From positions 1 through 61,376 of the IMG/VR virus record IMGVR_UViG_3300001847_000619: a stretch of DNA of 61,376 nucleotides. One strand, 5' to 3'. A program made the translations under genes and the position numbers. Origin of the DNA: a virus. The notes beneath the pieces are model-generated. The model searched no databases and was not told the DNA's origin. It worked only from the letters and a program-made list of their open reading frames with translations. Positions 1-5,997 of the stretch are shown piece by piece (position 1 is the first letter of the stretch; each line of letters starts with the position of its first letter).

Positions 1-83
1 TATCTGGTGGTCATTATTATTTTAAACTACATAATGACATGGACTTAGATTGGTGGGTGGTAAAATCAAAAGATAAATCATGA
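1..83 (+). CDS. C-terminal part of a small gene that starts at 61274 (spans the window junction)
   Basis: Read from base 3, the frame is open to a TGA at 81-83. It joins in frame with the open frame running off the right end (61274-61376). The joined product is 61 residues, with a Lys-rich N-terminus and a C-terminal half containing the pair WW. The stop overlaps the next start as ATGA, as at many junctions in this genome. No function is recognised. If the window is not a circular genome, this is simply a 5'-truncated ORF. Confidence 0.6.
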   Translation, partial: SGGHYYFKLHNDMDLDWWVVKSKDKS

Positions 84-325
84 TAATAGAAACCCAAATA
101 GAACTTGTAAATACCAAGATGGAAGAAATCTTAGGTAAATCAGAAGCTTTAAGAGTAAATATGGCATTTGACTTAAATGATGTATCTGCTATAAGAGAAG
201 TTGCTGAAGATGATTGTACAGATATACAACCTGATAAATGTCATATATATTTAAAGAGTGGAGAGTATTTTATGATATTCACTCCATATGAAACTATTTT
301 GTCACACTTTAAACATAAGTCATGA
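80..325 (+). CDS. hypothetical protein, 81 aa
   Basis: An 81-residue acidic protein with no motif I recognise. The start is supported by the ATGA overlap with the upstream stop (80-83), and its own stop overlaps the ATG at 322, so it sits in a small translationally coupled run. The composition (alternating acidic and hydrophobic residues, no membrane segment) suggests a small soluble cytoplasmic protein of the early region. Confidence 0.7.
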   Translation: MIIETQIELVNTKMEEILGKSEALRVNMAFDLNDVSAIREVAEDDCTDIQPDKCHIYLKSGEYFMIFTPYETILSHFKHKS

Positions 326-1188
326 AAGGAATATTATTAAAAAGAAATAATAGTTGGTTTATAGAATATACTAGTATTAATGGTGCTCCAAATCTAATTG
401 AAATACATCCTGAGTATGAAAAATGTTATTTCTTAGATGAAGATGCTGATGGTGGTGAAGTGGAGTTTGAAATAGTAAACAAATTATGGGGAGTTAATGA
501 TGCTATTATTTCTTATGCTAAATTAGTTAAACCTACTGTACCAAAACTAGGTAATGAAGACGTGCCAAAATTAGGTTATGATGTTAAAGGTGGTGAATTA
601 GCTACCTTTAAAAATGATGATGTTAGGGAAGATGATGTAGAGAAGTTAGAAAATAGAAAAGACAAACTTGAAACATTAGCGAAACTATTAGCCAAGTGTT
701 GGTTTTATTGTGATTGGAGATGGGAAAATCCAAACGAAAGAGTAATGCAAATGCTTATGCAGGATTTAGGTCTATATCCATTTAAAGATGAAGATGAAAT
801 GATACAACAAACAAAAATAGATGAAGGATTGGATAAACAGTTATACAAAGAAGCAAGTATGAGAATCCCTACATATGGAAAACTATCTGAAGATATAGTA
901 GAAAGTAAAATAGAAGATGATGTAGAAGTACATCCACTTGAAATTTTAAGAAATAAGATAAAGAATGAGATAGGTAAGCCAATGATGTCATCATCTTATT
1001 ATGGTGGGTATAAACAAGGGCTAATTGAAGTTGAAAATATGGTTATGGATATGTTAGCACAATTTCCCCAACAAAAAGAAAACACCTATACAGAAGAACA
1101 AGTTATGGAAGCAATAGAAATGGCTAAAAAACAACTATTTATTTATACATCTGAAGAAATCATCATATCACTTAAACAACCTAAATAG
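322..1188 (+). CDS. hypothetical phage protein, 288 aa
   Basis: An acidic protein with a short internal repeat near residues 74-87 (VPKLGNED then VPKLGYDV), a Trp/Cys-containing helix around residues 118-135 and a C-terminal segment with the pattern YTEEQVMEAI, seen at the ends of many uncharacterised phage proteins. The start overlaps the previous stop (ATGA at 322). Its last six residues (SLKQPK) are repeated at the end of the next small ORF through a DNA direct repeat. Function unknown; probably an early accessory protein. Confidence 0.75.
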   Translation: MKGILLKRNNSWFIEYTSINGAPNLIEIHPEYEKCYFLDEDADGGEVEFEIVNKLWGVNDAIISYAKLVKPTVPKLGNEDVPKLGYDVKGGELATFKNDDVREDDVEKLENRKDKLETLAKLLAKCWFYCDWRWENPNERVMQMLMQDLGLYPFKDEDEMIQQTKIDEGLDKQLYKEASMRIPTYGKLSEDIVESKIEDDVEVHPLEILRNKIKNEIGKPMMSSSYYGGYKQGLIEVENMVMDMLAQFPQQKENTYTEEQVMEAIEMAKKQLFIYTSEEIIISLKQPK

Positions 1189-1285
1189 TTATGAAAATAA
1201 TTAAAGACTTTAAAGGACAACTTTGGTTATTTGATAGATATTGGAAATTTACTATAAAACTTCAATCACTTAAACAACCTAAATA
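1167..1285. repeat. 21-nt direct repeat, two copies
   Basis: The identical 21 nt at 1167-1187 and 1265-1285 cover the last codons of the 288-aa gene and of the next 31-codon ORF, so both would end in SLKQPK. The copies are 98 nt apart. This looks like a small duplication or recombination scar that copied the 3' end of the upstream gene. Confidence 0.85.
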
Positions 1286-1286
1286 A
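1191..1286 (+). CDS. putative 31-aa peptide
   Basis: ATG at 1191 lies 2 nt after the upstream stop; 31 codons end in TAA at 1284-1286. The peptide is basic and aromatic, and its last six residues copy the end of the preceding protein. It may be a real small gene or the tail of a duplicated and deleted gene. Confidence 0.4.
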   Translation: MKIIKDFKGQLWLFDRYWKFTIKLQSLKQPK

Positions 1287-1694
1287 TGCCAAAAGTGCAA
1301 AATAAAATAGGTTTTGGCGAAGTATAAACTAAAATAGTGTAAAATATCTGTCGCAAATATTGTAAACTTTTGAGAAAAATGGGTGCGATGCGTTAAAAGT
1401 GGGTGCAAATATTTGACAATTATTAAAAAAATTGGCTAAAATTAGGTTATTAGGATGTGTAAAAATTAGGTTAAGATAACTAGCCCTTGGTGCACAGGGA
1501 ACGAAATACATGAACAGCTCTCAGAATGGACTTCATGTCCTGCACAGCTTAAGAAATCATCCTAATCGTTGGTGGGCACAGTTTTGGTAGTTCTGGGGGT
1601 TATAAAAACTACCATTTTTAAACTTATCAATGTGTCATAAAAAGGACAAACTAATACTTGGTCAATTCCCATATAAGGGATAAATTTAACAAAA
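1287..1694. other. intergenic region with short repeats and a GC-richer structured segment
   Basis: About 400 nt without a convincing gene. The first part carries short direct repeats: GCAAATATT twice, GGGTGC twice and AAAATTAGGTTA twice 25 nt apart. The second part (about 1480-1620) is clearly GC-richer than its surroundings, can form short stems (for example AACGA 1500-1504 with TCGTT 1566-1570, and GGAC/GTCC at 1528-1540) and ends in a terminator-like hairpin. It could be an origin or regulatory region, a small RNA gene with its terminator, or both. Confidence 0.5.
1585..1619 (+). terminator. rho-independent-type terminator
   Basis: An 8-bp stem, TGGTAGTT (1585-1592) with AACTACCA (1607-1614), encloses a 14-nt loop and is followed by TTTTT. 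It would end transcription from the early genes at 80-1286, or a small RNA made from the GC-rich segment before it. Confidence 0.65.
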
Positions 1695-1988
1695 ATGGAA
1701 TATAAAAAATTTAAAGAAATCATTACTTCCCTTCAAGAATCAGACAAAAGAATAAACCAAGCAAATAAGTTAAAAATAGACCTAATAGACTTTGTAGATG
1801 AATATCATAGTATAATAACTAAACTATTTGAAGAAGTATATGGTAAAGAGGGATATGATTGGATAAGTTGGTTTTGTTATGAAAATAATTATGGTCAAGG
1901 GGAACTTAAAGGATGGGATAATAAAAAACCAATATGCTATGATATAAAAAGCCTTTGGGAATATGTAGAATCTAAAATTAAAAAATAA
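1695..1988 (+). CDS. conserved phage-type hypothetical protein, 97 aa
   Basis: A 97-residue protein with a helical N-terminal half and a Trp/Tyr-rich C-terminal half (GYDWISWFCYENNYGQG). Similar aromatic motifs occur in small uncharacterised proteins of many tailed phages. The stop overlaps the next ATG (TAATG at 1986-1990), so the two genes are probably co-translated. The nine-base motif CAAGGGGAA lies in its coding sequence at 1896-1904. No enzymatic function can be assigned. Confidence 0.75.
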   Translation: MEYKKFKEIITSLQESDKRINQANKLKIDLIDFVDEYHSIITKLFEEVYGKEGYDWISWFCYENNYGQGELKGWDNKKPICYDIKSLWEYVESKIKK

Positions 1989-2248
1989 TGGCAAAAGCGA
2001 CACTTGAATTTGATTTAGACAATGAAGAAGACTCAATGTTATTTAGTAGAATGCATAAAGCTACAGATATGGCATCTGCATTATGGACTATACTTTATAA
2101 TACTAAAAAAGGTATTGTATGGGAAGTAGAAAAAAACGAAAAAGAATATAAAGAAAACCCATACGAATTAGTAGATAAAATATATGCTAAGCTATGGGAA
2201 ATAACTTCAGAAGAATATAATATTAATTTAGACAATTTAATAAACTAA
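1988..2248 (+). CDS. small acidic phage protein, 86 aa
   Basis: An 86-residue protein starting ATLEFDLDNEED, followed by an amphipathic helix with an LWTILYN-type segment. This resembles a widespread phage family that begins with a short strand of the form LxFxLPEDxEE and ends in a helix; its role is unknown. The start overlaps the upstream stop by one base and the next gene begins 2 nt after the stop, so it belongs to the same operon. Confidence 0.75.
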   Translation: MAKATLEFDLDNEEDSMLFSRMHKATDMASALWTILYNTKKGIVWEVEKNEKEYKENPYELVDKIYAKLWEITSEEYNINLDNLIN

Positions 2249-2249
2249 A

Positions 2250-2639
2250 ATGACACTAGCAGAAAACATCATTAGAGAATTTAACTATTCAGAAAAAAAA
2301 TCATTTAGCAAACAAGAGGTAGTTAGAATTATTAAGAATTGCACATCTTCCCATCACAGACCAGATTTAGAAAGCAATGGAGTATTAATAAGCCCAGAAA
2401 AAGATTTAATTTTTGTAAATGGAAAAGAAAAAAGAGTTCCTCAAAGAGTTTTTAATCTACTATATTATTTTATAGAAAACAAAAACAAAGTAGTAGAAAG
2501 GGGAAGTTTATTAAGAGATGTTTGGGGAACTGATATTGTTGTTTCTCATAGAACCATAGATGTTCATGTTTGTAAAATAAGAAACTTAGATATTCCCTTT
2601 ATAAAAACATTAAAACACGCATATATATGGCAGGAATAG
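2250..2639 (+). CDS. PhoB/OmpR-type winged-helix DNA-binding protein without receiver domain
   Basis: The C-terminal ~90 residues match the winged-helix effector domain of response regulators: a beta pair around LIFVNGKEKRV, a helix with RVFNLLYYFIENKN, the VVERGSLLRDVW helix, the recognition helix with HRTIDVHVCKIRNL, and a terminal wing hairpin. The N-terminal ~40 residues are a short helical extension; there is no phosphoacceptor receiver. It probably regulates phage or host promoters without a sensor kinase. Confidence 0.8.
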   Translation: MTLAENIIREFNYSEKKSFSKQEVVRIIKNCTSSHHRPDLESNGVLISPEKDLIFVNGKEKRVPQRVFNLLYYFIENKNKVVERGSLLRDVWGTDIVVSHRTIDVHVCKIRNLDIPFIKTLKHAYIWQE

Positions 2640-2692
2640 TTGTCTTTTGTATCTTTACTGCTAGAATAAACCTTACATATAAACTATAAACA

Positions 2693-2800
2693 ATGATAAA
2701 ATTTACATCTATACTTATAGTAGCTGTTTTATTAAGTACTACTGCATATATTGTACTTAAAATAATTAGCTCTGATTACGATAGCGATAAAGAAAATTAA
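2693..2800 (+). CDS. small single-span membrane peptide, 35 aa
   Basis: A 35-codon ORF with a hydrophobic segment over residues 5-26 and a charged C-terminal tail (DSDKEN). It has an A-rich leader and the next small membrane ORF starts 3 nt after its stop. Two consecutive membrane peptides with charged tails argue for real genes, but length alone keeps confidence moderate. Function unknown. Confidence 0.45.
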   Translation: MIKFTSILIVAVLLSTTAYIVLKIISSDYDSDKEN

Positions 2801-2803
2801 TAA

Positions 2804-2890
2804 ATGATAGCTAAGATTCTTATTTATTTTGCATTTTTATTTTGGTATGGTATTGGATATATATTTGGGAAGTACCGAGATAAAGATTAA
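2804..2890 (+). CDS. small single-span membrane peptide, 28 aa
   Basis: A 28-codon ORF with an aromatic hydrophobic stretch over residues 5-20 and a basic/acidic tail (KYRDKD), the usual layout of an inner-membrane micropeptide. It directly follows the similar ORF at 2693. Confidence 0.45.
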   Translation: MIAKILIYFAFLFWYGIGYIFGKYRDKD

Positions 2891-2914
2891 ATTGTATTAT
2901 TAAATAAGAACGAA

Positions 2915-3109
2915 ATGAAAGGGAGCTTTTGTGAATATAATTTTCATGACTGGTCTTTAATTAAAAACATATATGTAAAGGATGGGGCTTTTGATGTTGG
3001 ATGCTTTAGATTGTGTTCAAGATGTAAAACCCTAGTTCAAATAAATGAAGAGGAGTTTGATTTAAACTCTGATACTTTTATAGAGGATGAGTATTTCTTT
3101 TATAACTAA
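2915..3109 (+). CDS. small Cys-containing protein, possibly zinc-binding, 64 aa
   Basis: A 64-residue protein with Cys6 and a later cluster, CFRLCSRCKTLV, that could bind zinc together with the early Cys and His residues. The C-terminus is acidic and aromatic. Its stop overlaps the start of the nuclease gene (TAATG at 3107-3111), so the pair may be translated together. Function unknown. Confidence 0.65.
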   Translation: MKGSFCEYNFHDWSLIKNIYVKDGAFDVGCFRLCSRCKTLVQINEEEFDLNSDTFIEDEYFFYN

Positions 3110-3558
3110 TGGCAAATTATGATTTTAATAAGGATTTGATTATTGGAAACAAGGGGGAAGAAGTTGTATTAAATGACTTAATTTCCCTTGGAGCTATTGT
3201 ATTGATAAATAGAACAGATAATAGCGATTATGACTTTATGGTTTCCCAAAATGGGAATAATATAACTTATGAGTGTAAAACTGACTTCTTCCCAGACACA
3301 GGAAATATTTTCATAGAAACAAAATGCAGAGGTAAAGATTCAGGAATATATGTAACTAAAGCAGATTGGTTTGTTACCTATTTTACATCTACAAATGAAA
3401 TATGGTATATAAAAACTAAAGACCTAAAAGAACTTATAGAAAATGTTCCCCATAAAAAAACAAAAAACGCTGGAGATAAGGGAAGTGGAACTGAAGGATA
3501 TTTAGTAAGAAAGTCAAAGTTTAGAAATAATTTTATAATTAGAAAAGTATTACAATAA
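3109..3558 (+). CDS. PD-(D/E)XK nuclease-like protein, 149 aa
   Basis: The order of motifs fits a small single-domain PD-(D/E)XK nuclease: an early Glu in GNKGEEVV, the YDF turn near residue 41, then YECKTD (E55-x-K57) on the following strand, and a basic C-terminus. Related phage proteins act in DNA processing or recombination. It overlaps the convergent NinG gene by 9 nt at the 3' end. The fold is likely; substrate is unknown. Confidence 0.7.
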   Translation: MANYDFNKDLIIGNKGEEVVLNDLISLGAIVLINRTDNSDYDFMVSQNGNNITYECKTDFFPDTGNIFIETKCRGKDSGIYVTKADWFVTYFTSTNEIWYIKTKDLKELIENVPHKKTKNAGDKGSGTEGYLVRKSKFRNNFIIRKVLQ

Positions 3559-4128
3559 TTTAGATTCTACTATTTTAAGTTTTGCTCTATAATCTATAAG
3601 AAGTTGTTTTAGTTCTTCCCTGCTATATTTATATATTTCTCTGCTTTCTTCTCTTAATTGTTCGGGAAGTCCTGGGTGTTCTTCATTTAATCTTTTGGTA
3701 TACTCTTCCATATTGCCATGCATATTGCAATTACAATTAGGGCATTGTGGTTTCCCATTTCTAGAATCCCACCTAAGTAATGTATCTGAACGCTTAATAT
3801 AATGACCACATTGTAGGTACTTCCAATGGTCTTTCTTCCCACAAGTATAACATTCTGCAATCCCTTTATTATTAGATTCTCTTATTCTTATGTAACGGGA
3901 AAAAGTAAAATCTAAATCATTAATCAATGATTGCCTTTCAGATAATCCATCATCACAAATAAGCCTCCTTAGTTTTGTTTTTAAGTGTGCCTTTTCTGTA
4001 TATTGCTTTGCTTTTTGTTGATTTCTACATGGGATACAATATAAGTTTTTCCCGTTCTTAACAACATTAACATCTCTATCTCCACATTCACTACAATTTC
4101 CAAATTTACTTTTAGGTATCATATTCAT
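3550..4128 (-). CDS. ninG: NinG/Rap-like recombination protein, 192 aa
   Basis: The C-terminal half has the NinG signature: an LQCGHYIKRSDTLLRWD segment, then KPQCPNCN, with the typical HP helix after it. The N-terminal half contributes two CxxC pairs (CSECGD and CIPCRN), probably a zinc ribbon. Lambda NinG (Rap) is a structure-specific endonuclease acting on recombination intermediates. It is the only minus-strand gene in the first 52 kb and is convergent with the upstream nuclease gene and divergent from the HTH gene at 4229. Confidence 0.88.
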   Translation of the reverse strand: MNMIPKSKFGNCSECGDRDVNVVKNGKNLYCIPCRNQQKAKQYTEKAHLKTKLRRLICDDGLSERQSLINDLDFTFSRYIRIRESNNKGIAECYTCGKKDHWKYLQCGHYIKRSDTLLRWDSRNGKPQCPNCNCNMHGNMEEYTKRLNEEHPGLPEQLREESREIYKYSREELKQLLIDYRAKLKIVESKLL

Positions 4129-4180
4129 AAGTCAAAAATAAAAAAACAAGAAGTTATTTCCAAAAATATTTTAAATTTTT

Positions 4181-4211
4181 TTTGCAGAATGATAAATAGT
4201 TCTTTTATTTG
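4181..4211 (+). promoter_or_regulatory. probable Bacteroidota-type promoter for the 4229 operon
   Basis: A TTTG at 4181-4184 is followed after 19 nt by TTTATTTG (4204-4211), close to the TTTG-N19-TAnnTTTG consensus but with T instead of A at the second -7 base. It lies in the divergent gap between ninG and the HTH gene. Confidence 0.5.
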
Positions 4212-4228
4212 TAAAAAAATATACAAAC

Positions 4229-4450
4229 ATGAATCATTTAGAAAACTTAAAGGAACGAAGAAAAGAATTAGCAAAGCAATTAAAAAAGGTAAAACTTCCC
4301 AACACTAAAGAATCAATTACTTGCTGGGAAGTAGGCTCTGTATTAGGATGTAGTGGTGTTACAATAAAAAATTACTTGTCAGGGAATGTAGCTGATGGAT
4401 ATCTAGGGGAAGCTATAGTAGAAGTTTTTAAAGAAAAAAAATTAATGTAA
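4229..4450 (+). CDS. small helix-turn-helix-like protein, 73 aa
   Basis: A basic N-terminal helix is followed by a segment reading WEVGSVLGCSGVTIKNYL, which fits the two helices of an HTH. It is first in the rightward run leading to the replication genes and divergent from ninG, a position typical of a regulator. No specific family is recognised. Confidence 0.65.
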   Translation: MNHLENLKERRKELAKQLKKVKLPNTKESITCWEVGSVLGCSGVTIKNYLSGNVADGYLGEAIVEVFKEKKLM

Positions 4451-4451
4451 A

Positions 4452-4538
4452 ATGATAAACTGGAATCCTTCAGATGGAATAGAAGACCCATCAGAAATGG
4501 CAGAATGCGATAGTAGTATTACTGAATCACAATTTTAA
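4452..4538 (+). CDS. putative 28-aa acidic peptide
   Basis: A 28-codon ORF starting 1 nt after the upstream stop and ending 3 nt before the next gene, so it fills the gap in a compact operon. The product is acidic (DGIEDPSEMAECD). The tight spacing is the main argument for it being real. Confidence 0.45.
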   Translation: MINWNPSDGIEDPSEMAECDSSITESQF

Positions 4539-4541
4539 TTT

Positions 4542-4787
4542 ATGGTAGATGAATTTTATTTAATTGAAGATGTTTTAAATTCTAAAACAAAAGAGCCTTA
4601 TGCAGTCAAGGGGGAAAAAGTAAAATTCATAGCAGACCATGATAATTGTTATATAGTCGAATCTGAAAAAAATATTCGATTTGGTGTCGCTTTATCTTTA
4701 CTTTCAGAAGAAAAAATTGAAAAAGAAATAATTTTAAAAACACAAAACACTAAAAAAAATGACAAAAAAAGAACTACTAAAAGATAA
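4542..4787 (+). CDS. hypothetical protein, 81 aa
   Basis: The middle part alternates strands (VKGEKVKFIADHDNCYIVE) in the manner of a small beta-barrel, and the C-terminus is a Lys/Thr-rich basic tail. Small proteins of this layout are common in phage early operons without known function. Its last 29 nt overlap the following HTH gene in another frame. Confidence 0.65.
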   Translation: MVDEFYLIEDVLNSKTKEPYAVKGEKVKFIADHDNCYIVESEKNIRFGVALSLLSEEKIEKEIILKTQNTKKNDKKRTTKR

Positions 4788-4971
4788 GGTATTAGAACTA
4801 CATTATCAAGGGTTATCAAATAAAGAAATATGCAATAGGTTAGAAATGAGCTCTACAACTGTTTGTGTTTTAATAAAATATTACACAAAAGGCAATGATG
4901 TTAAAGAAGGATGTTTTAATGTAGATGAGCATGAATGTTGGATTTTCCCTGCTACAAAAGAAAAATTTTGA
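4759..4971 (+). CDS. small helix-turn-helix protein, 70 aa
   Basis: Residues 5-40 form a clear HTH of the sigma-region-4/LuxR type (LELHYQGLSNKEICNRLEM then SSTTVCVLIKYY). The rest is a short tail with Cys and His residues. It overlaps the upstream gene by 29 nt; its stop overlaps the -33 element of the strong promoter ahead of the putative RNA at 5001. A regulator of that promoter is possible. Confidence 0.7.
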   Translation: MTKKELLKDKVLELHYQGLSNKEICNRLEMSSTTVCVLIKYYTKGNDVKEGCFNVDEHECWIFPATKEKF

Positions 4972-4996
4972 TAATTGAAAAACTTAATTATCTTTG
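4967..4996 (+). promoter_or_regulatory. strong Bacteroidota-type promoter
   Basis: TTTG at 4967-4970, an 18-nt spacer, then the exact -7 element TATCTTTG at 4989-4996. Start of transcription is expected around 5001-5004, which is the first base of the 17-bp stem of the putative RNA. This is one of the best promoter matches in the window. Confidence 0.75.
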
Positions 4997-5000
4997 TAGT

Positions 5001-5109
5001 GCTAAAGATTGTTAATTATGTATCAACTTAAAATTATTTTAAAAATATTGGGAAGTCCTTGTTGGGTTATCTTATCTGCTTTTCTATAAGCAAATTAATA
5101 ATCTTTAGC
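5001..5109 (+). ncRNA. putative structured small RNA closed by a 17-bp stem
   Basis: The first 17 nt (5001-5017, starting GCTAAAGATT) pair along their full length with 5093-5109 (ending AATCTTTAGC), with one G-U wobble. The 5' arm begins where transcription should start from the promoter at 4967-4996. Inside is a small hairpin (TGCTT 5078-5082 with AAGCA around 5088-5092) and no gene. There is no U-tract after the 3' arm, so the end may come from processing. Alternatively it is a long structured leader for the ORFs at 5139 and 5215. Confidence 0.6.
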
Positions 5110-5138
5110 AACAACAAAGGCTTCCCTTAAATTTTATT

Positions 5139-5213
5139 ATGGGAAAAGAAATTAGAATTGAAGAATGCGGAGAATTAAAAAGTTTTATTAATAACGAGTT
5201 AAAAAATATCTAA
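5139..5213 (+). CDS. putative 24-aa peptide ahead of the replication gene
   Basis: A 24-codon ORF of charged composition ending 1 nt before the start of the replication protein gene. It lies downstream of the stem-closed RNA and may act as a leader peptide coupling translation of the replication gene, or be fortuitous. Confidence 0.4.
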   Translation: MGKEIRIEECGELKSFINNELKNI

Positions 5214-5214
5214 A

Positions 5215-5997
5215 ATGGCATTTATAAAAATAGATAAAGAAATACTCAATAGTTATTGTTTTTCAAATCCTAATCATTTAAAAATATGGATATGGATGTT
5301 AGTAAAAGCGAACTATAAAAAATGTTTTATTCCAGTAAATTCTGGTAGAGGAACTACAACAATAGAGGTTGATAGGGGTCAATTTATTTTTGGAAGATTT
5401 AAGGCTGAAGAAGAGTTAAATTTGAATGGTTCTCTAATTTATAGAACTTTACAAAAATTTGAAGAATTAGGTCAAATAAATCTGCATTCGAACAACCAAT
5501 ATACCGTCATAACTATTTGTAAATATGACGATTATCAAAATAAAAATGATAGAAACGAACAGCAAACGAACAATGAAAGAACAATGAATGAACAATCATT
5601 GAACAATGAACGAACAATGAATGAACAATCATTGAACACATCTAAAGAAATTCTAGAAGATAAAGAATATAAAGAAAATAAAGAAGAGTATATAGGCAAA
5701 AACGCAAACTTTAATTCTAATTTAAACAGAAAACCAAATATTCCAACTAAAGAAGAAGTTTGGGAAGTTTTTCAAAGAAGTGGAGGAACAAAAGAAATGG
5801 CTAAATCATTTTTTGAAAAATACGAATCTGTAGGATGGGTTACGAATACGGGAGCAGTTACAAACTTTATTCCATTAGCCAATAGATTTATTTCTACTTG
5901 GAATACAATCGAAGAAAAATCAAAACAGAAAAACAATCCACAACAACAACCAGTAAAAATAAAACTCAAGTCCATAACTTCCCCTAATCATGATTAA
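5215..5997 (+). CDS. phage replication initiation protein, 260 aa
   Basis: The N-terminal ~110 residues read as the winged-helix domain of phage replisome organisers (FIKIDKEILNSYCFSNPNHLKIWIWML, the GQFIFGR segment, then a YRTLQKFEELGQI helix). A low-complexity Asn/Gln/Glu linker with two identical 11-residue repeats follows, then a C-terminal DnaD-like helical segment. The linker repeats are caused by a 33-bp DNA repeat resembling origin iterons. It overlaps the helicase start, consistent with joint helicase loading. Confidence 0.75.
   Translation: MAFIKIDKEILNSYCFSNPNHLKIWIWMLVKANYKKCFIPVNSGRGTTTIEVDRGQFIFGRFKAEEELNLNGSLIYRTLQKFEELGQINLHSNNQYTVITICKYDDYQNKNDRNEQQTNNERTMNEQSLNNERTMNEQSLNTSKEILEDKEYKENKEEYIGKNANFNSNLNRKPNIPTKEEVWEVFQRSGGTKEMAKSFFEKYESVGWVTNTGAVTNFIPLANRFISTWNTIEEKSKQKNNPQQQPVKIKLKSITSPNHD
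5570..5635. repeat. two tandem 33-bp repeats within the replication gene (candidate origin)
   Basis: Copies at 5570-5602 and 5603-5635 differ at one base. Each contains ACAATGAATGAACAATCATT with CAATGA/TCATTG half-sites in inverted orientation. Iterons inside the initiator gene are how lambda O and many related phages mark their origin. Confidence 0.65.

Noticed and set aside
1329-1511. 60-codon minus-strand ORF in the first large gap
   Set aside because: Low-complexity Phe/Asn composition, no leader, crosses the direct repeats, and no operon partner on that strand.
1480-1620. Known ribozyme or riboswitch in the GC-rich gap
   Set aside because: No hammerhead CUGAUGA core, HDV-like or glutamine-riboswitch consensus could be matched by eye.
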